This document shows, piece by piece, positions 6,323 through 7,706 of a stretch of DNA of 7,706 nt. Under the pieces are notes generated by a model. It was not told where the DNA came from and searched no databases. It saw only the letters and a list, made by a program, of their open reading frames with translations. The position numbers were made by a program, and so were the translations under genes. Origin of the DNA: Eubacterium sp. (GTDB lineage Bacteria; Bacillota; Clostridia; Oscillospirales; Acutalibacteraceae); contig JAIDVA010000145.1 in assembly GCA_029059925.1 (NCBI GenBank), positions 1-7,706 of the forward strand. The letters are read 5' to 3'. The number at the start of each line of letters is the position of its first letter. The first letter of the stretch is position 1.

Positions 6323-6463
6323 TTTCTGTTTTACAATCTTTGGAAGCATATAGACACGATAGTCGATTTCTCAAGCTTTAAAGAAGCTGAAATTGACCAT
6401 GAGAAAACTGCTTTGAAATACATCAATAAATCAATTGCTGCACTTTCTGACAAATTTATATAA
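6323..6463 (+). pseudogene. 3' remnant of an unidentified gene
   Basis: A plus-strand frame of 46 codons runs from just after a TAA (6320-6322) to a TAA at 6461-6463 and reads LWKHIDTIVDFSSFKEAE and then KTALKYINKSIAALSDKFI. It has no ATG, GTG or TTG start and no ribosome binding site. The sequence looks protein-like, an amphipathic charged helical tail, and a terminator hairpin begins 6 bp after the stop, as for the true end of a gene. A further coding-like scrap (TGVRVILPSEVY, another frame, 6277-6312) lies directly upstream, which suggests at least one frameshift in a decayed gene. I do not recognise the family. Confidence 0.35.
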
Positions 6464-6469
6464 GCATAA

Positions 6470-6507
6470 AAAGAGCTATCAGACTTTCAAAAATCTGATA
6501 GCTCTTT
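6470..6507. terminator. guaA: Intrinsic terminator, probably serving guaA (minus) and the remnant (plus)
   Basis: A perfect 14-bp stem AAAGAGCTATCAGA/TCTGATAGCTCTTT (6470-6483 with 6494-6507) with a 10-nt loop. The minus strand continues into a TTTTT run (6472-6466) and the plus strand into TTTACTTTT. It lies 86 bp after the guaA stop and 6 bp after the stop of the plus-strand remnant, so it can act in both directions. Confidence 0.82.
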
Positions 6508-6593
6508 ACTTTTGCAATAATTTGATATTTTGTTGCCCAGAGGGCGTTATAGTTTAGAAATTCGGTATTTACGCTTTTTGAGAGTGTGTAAAA

Positions 6594-7574
6594 TCATTCC
6601 CACTCGATTGTTCCGCAAGGCTTCGGTGTAAGGTCATAGAGAACTCTGTTTACACCCTCAACCTCGTTTGTGATACGTTCTGTGATATGCTGCAGAAGTG
6701 CAAAAGGAATATCCTCAACTGTTGCAGTCATAGCATCTACAGTGTTAACAGCGCGGATGATAACAGGGTAAGCATATGTGCGTGCACCGTCCTTAACACC
6801 AACGGATCTGAACTCAGGAACAGCAGTGAAATACTGCCAAACCTTACCCTCTAAGCCGTTCTTTGCAAACTCCTCACGAAGAATTGCGTCTGATTCACGA
6901 ACACACTCAAGACGGTCACGTGTAATTGCACCAAGACAGCGAACACCGAGACCGGGGCCGGGGAATGGCTGACGATAAACCATACCGTCAGGTAAGCCGA
7001 GTGCCTTGCCGACAACTCTTACCTCGTCCTTATAAAGGAACTTGAGTGGCTCAACAAGCCGGAATTGGAGATCTTCAGGCAATCCGCCTACATTGTGATG
7101 TGCTTTAACGCCGTCACTTTCAATGATATCGGGATAAATTGTGCCCTGTGCAAGGAATTCAATACCTTCCTGCTTTCTTGCCTCTTCTTCAAATACGCGG
7201 ATAAATTCAGCGCCTATGATTTTACGCTTTTTCTCAGGCTCTGCCACACCTGCAAGCTTGTCCAGGAATCTGTCAACAGCATCAACATAAATCAGGTTTG
7301 CATCCATCTGGTTGCGAAATACCTCAACAACCTGCTCAGGCTCACCCTTACGCAGTAAGCCGTGATTTACGTGAACACATACAAGCTGTTTGCCGATAGC
7401 CTTAATTAAAAGTGCAGCAACAACGGATGAGTCAACACCGCCGGAAAGTGCAAGGAGTACCTTCTTGTCGCCAACCTGCTCCTGAATTTCTGCAACCTGC
7501 TCTGCAATGAACGCATCTGCCAACTCTTTTGTGTTGATGCGTGCCATTGTATCAGGTCTTTTATTATTATCCAT
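6594..7574 (-). CDS. guaA: GMP synthase, ATP-pyrophosphatase subunit/domain only
   Basis: A 326-aa cytoplasmic enzyme of purine synthesis. It adenylates XMP with ATP and aminates it to GMP. The PP-loop SGGVDSS is at 44-50. Further GMP-synthase signatures follow: QGTIYPDIIES (143-153), KAHHNVGGLP (157-166), RQPFPGPGLGVR (201-212) and the C-terminal dimerisation-domain ending KPCGTIEWE (318-326). Bacterial GuaA is normally about 510-525 aa, with an N-terminal class I glutamine amidotransferase domain. That domain is absent here. The absence looks real, not a misread start: the ATG at 7574-7572 has a strong GGAGGT (7586-7581) 6 nt upstream, and the preceding DNA holds a stop for another gene and a hairpin. 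Stand-alone ATPPase subunits paired with a separate glutaminase subunit are known from archaea. Here a partner must be encoded elsewhere, or the enzyme uses free ammonia. The function is sure. The nitrogen source is open. Confidence 0.94.
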   Translation of the reverse strand: MDNNKRPDTMARINTKELADAFIAEQVAEIQEQVGDKKVLLALSGGVDSSVVAALLIKAIGKQLVCVHVNHGLLRKGEPEQVVEVFRNQMDANLIYVDAVDRFLDKLAGVAEPEKKRKIIGAEFIRVFEEEARKQEGIEFLAQGTIYPDIIESDGVKAHHNVGGLPEDLQFRLVEPLKFLYKDEVRVVGKALGLPDGMVYRQPFPGPGLGVRCLGAITRDRLECVRESDAILREEFAKNGLEGKVWQYFTAVPEFRSVGVKDGARTYAYPVIIRAVNTVDAMTATVEDIPFALLQHITERITNEVEGVNRVLYDLTPKPCGTIEWE

Positions 7575-7580
7575 AAAATT

Positions 7581-7586
7581 ACCTCC
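7581..7586 (-). promoter_or_regulatory. guaA: guaA ribosome binding site
   Basis: GGAGGT on the minus strand, 6 nt before the ATG at 7574. It confirms that this GMP synthase starts without an amidotransferase domain. Only 2 nt separate it from the T-run of the upstream hairpin. Confidence 0.8.
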
Positions 7587-7588
7587 AT

Positions 7589-7627
7589 AAAAAAATTATT
7601 GGTATTAATAATATAAGACCAATAATT
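7589..7627 (-). terminator. Terminator-like hairpin directly upstream of the guaA ribosome binding site
   Basis: On the minus strand AATTATTGGT (7627-7618) pairs perfectly with ACCAATAATT (7603-7594) across a 14-nt loop and runs into a T7 stretch (7595-7589). It begins 18 bp after the stop of the upstream gene. The stem has only two G-C pairs, so termination would be inefficient. No promoter fits between it and the guaA ribosome binding site, so guaA transcripts must pass through it. It may be a leaky terminator or attenuator, or a protein-binding palindrome. Confidence 0.5.
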
Positions 7628-7645
7628 CCGTTAACTTTCAATATG

Positions 7646-7706
7646 TTACAAAAGATTTTTTCTAAGCTCATCTGCACTTTGCGGATGGAGATATGAAGGT
7701 GCAATA
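7646..7706 (-). CDS. C-terminal end of an unidentified gene upstream of guaA (partial)
   Basis: The minus-strand frame enters from the right edge and reads 19 codons, IAPSYLHPQSADELRKNLL, to a TAA at 7648-7646. The residue composition is that of a normal soluble protein C-terminus. The hairpin following 18 bp later supports this as a gene end. The tail does not resemble the end of a class I glutamine amidotransferase that I would recognise, so I cannot claim it as the missing GMP synthase partner. Too short to name. Confidence 0.45.
   Translation of the reverse strand, partial: IAPSYLHPQSADELRKNLL

Noticed and set aside
6535..6545. Small palindrome GCCCAGAGGGC after guaA
   Set aside because: A 4-bp stem with a 3-nt loop and no T-run. 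Too short to call a terminator or site.
6778..6972. Short plus-strand open frame inside guaA
   Set aside because: Basic, Pro/Arg/Ser-rich shadow of the conserved GMP synthase coding sequence. No start signals.
7587..7645. Purine (guanine) riboswitch upstream of guaA
   Set aside because: Only about 60 nt are available, and the conserved three-way-junction loops of the purine aptamer are not visible. There is just one AT-rich hairpin.
1..7706. CRISPR array, insertion sequence, tRNA or rRNA gene, phage or defence genes
   Set aside because: No regularly spaced repeats, transposase or integrase motifs, cloverleaf-like segments or defence-family motifs were seen on either strand.

Overview
The window looks like chromosomal DNA of a low-GC, Gram-positive gut-type anaerobe of the Clostridia, most likely Oscillospiraceae/Ruminococcaceae. 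The grounds are the AT-rich sequence, GGAGG-type ribosome binding sites, TTGACA/TATAAT-like promoters, hairpin-plus-T-run terminators, dockerin-like tails on a secreted protein, and a VTC-domain gene fragment of the kind common in that group. This placement is inference from style and gene families. No species was identified.

Layout: (1) 1-461, a strong promoter drives a wrecked gene. The N-terminal part of a VTC (polyphosphate polymerase-like) protein is joined to the last part of a dockerin-type protein. (2) 497-1696, a secreted protein with a carboxypeptidase-regulatory-like beta domain and a dockerin-like C-terminus. (3) A bidirectional terminator shared with (4) a minus-strand six-helix membrane protein of the YjdF/DUF2238 type (1763-2440), with its own promoter. 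(5) 2636-4315, a full-length acyl-CoA synthetase (AMP-forming) transcribed alone, with its own promoter and a very strong terminator. (6) A minus-strand group, 6061 down to 4365: a P-loop kinase-like protein, a carbon-nitrogen hydrolase broken by a frameshift in an A8 run, and a previously open GNAT acetyltransferase now reduced to an N-terminal scrap. (7) 6062-6593 has no intact gene. It holds the promoter and a strongly folded leader for the kinase, a 46-codon plus-strand remnant, and a hairpin terminator. (8) 6594-7574, minus strand, a GMP synthase consisting only of the ATP-pyrophosphatase and dimerisation domains, with its own ribosome binding site. (9) 7646-7706, the last 19 codons of an upstream minus-strand gene.

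How the parts relate: guaA makes GMP from XMP and is housekeeping. The acyl-CoA synthetase activates a carboxylic acid substrate. The other genes are accessory. The main theme is decay. Four loci (VTC/dockerin, GNAT, hydrolase, and the 6323-6463 remnant) are truncated or frameshifted within 6.5 kb, beside intact, well-expressed-looking genes. I found no defence system, CRISPR array, transposase or integrase. The points most worth checking are the stand-alone GMP synthase subunit and the terminator-like hairpin against its ribosome binding site, the folded leader of the kinase gene, and the homopolymer frameshift in the hydrolase.
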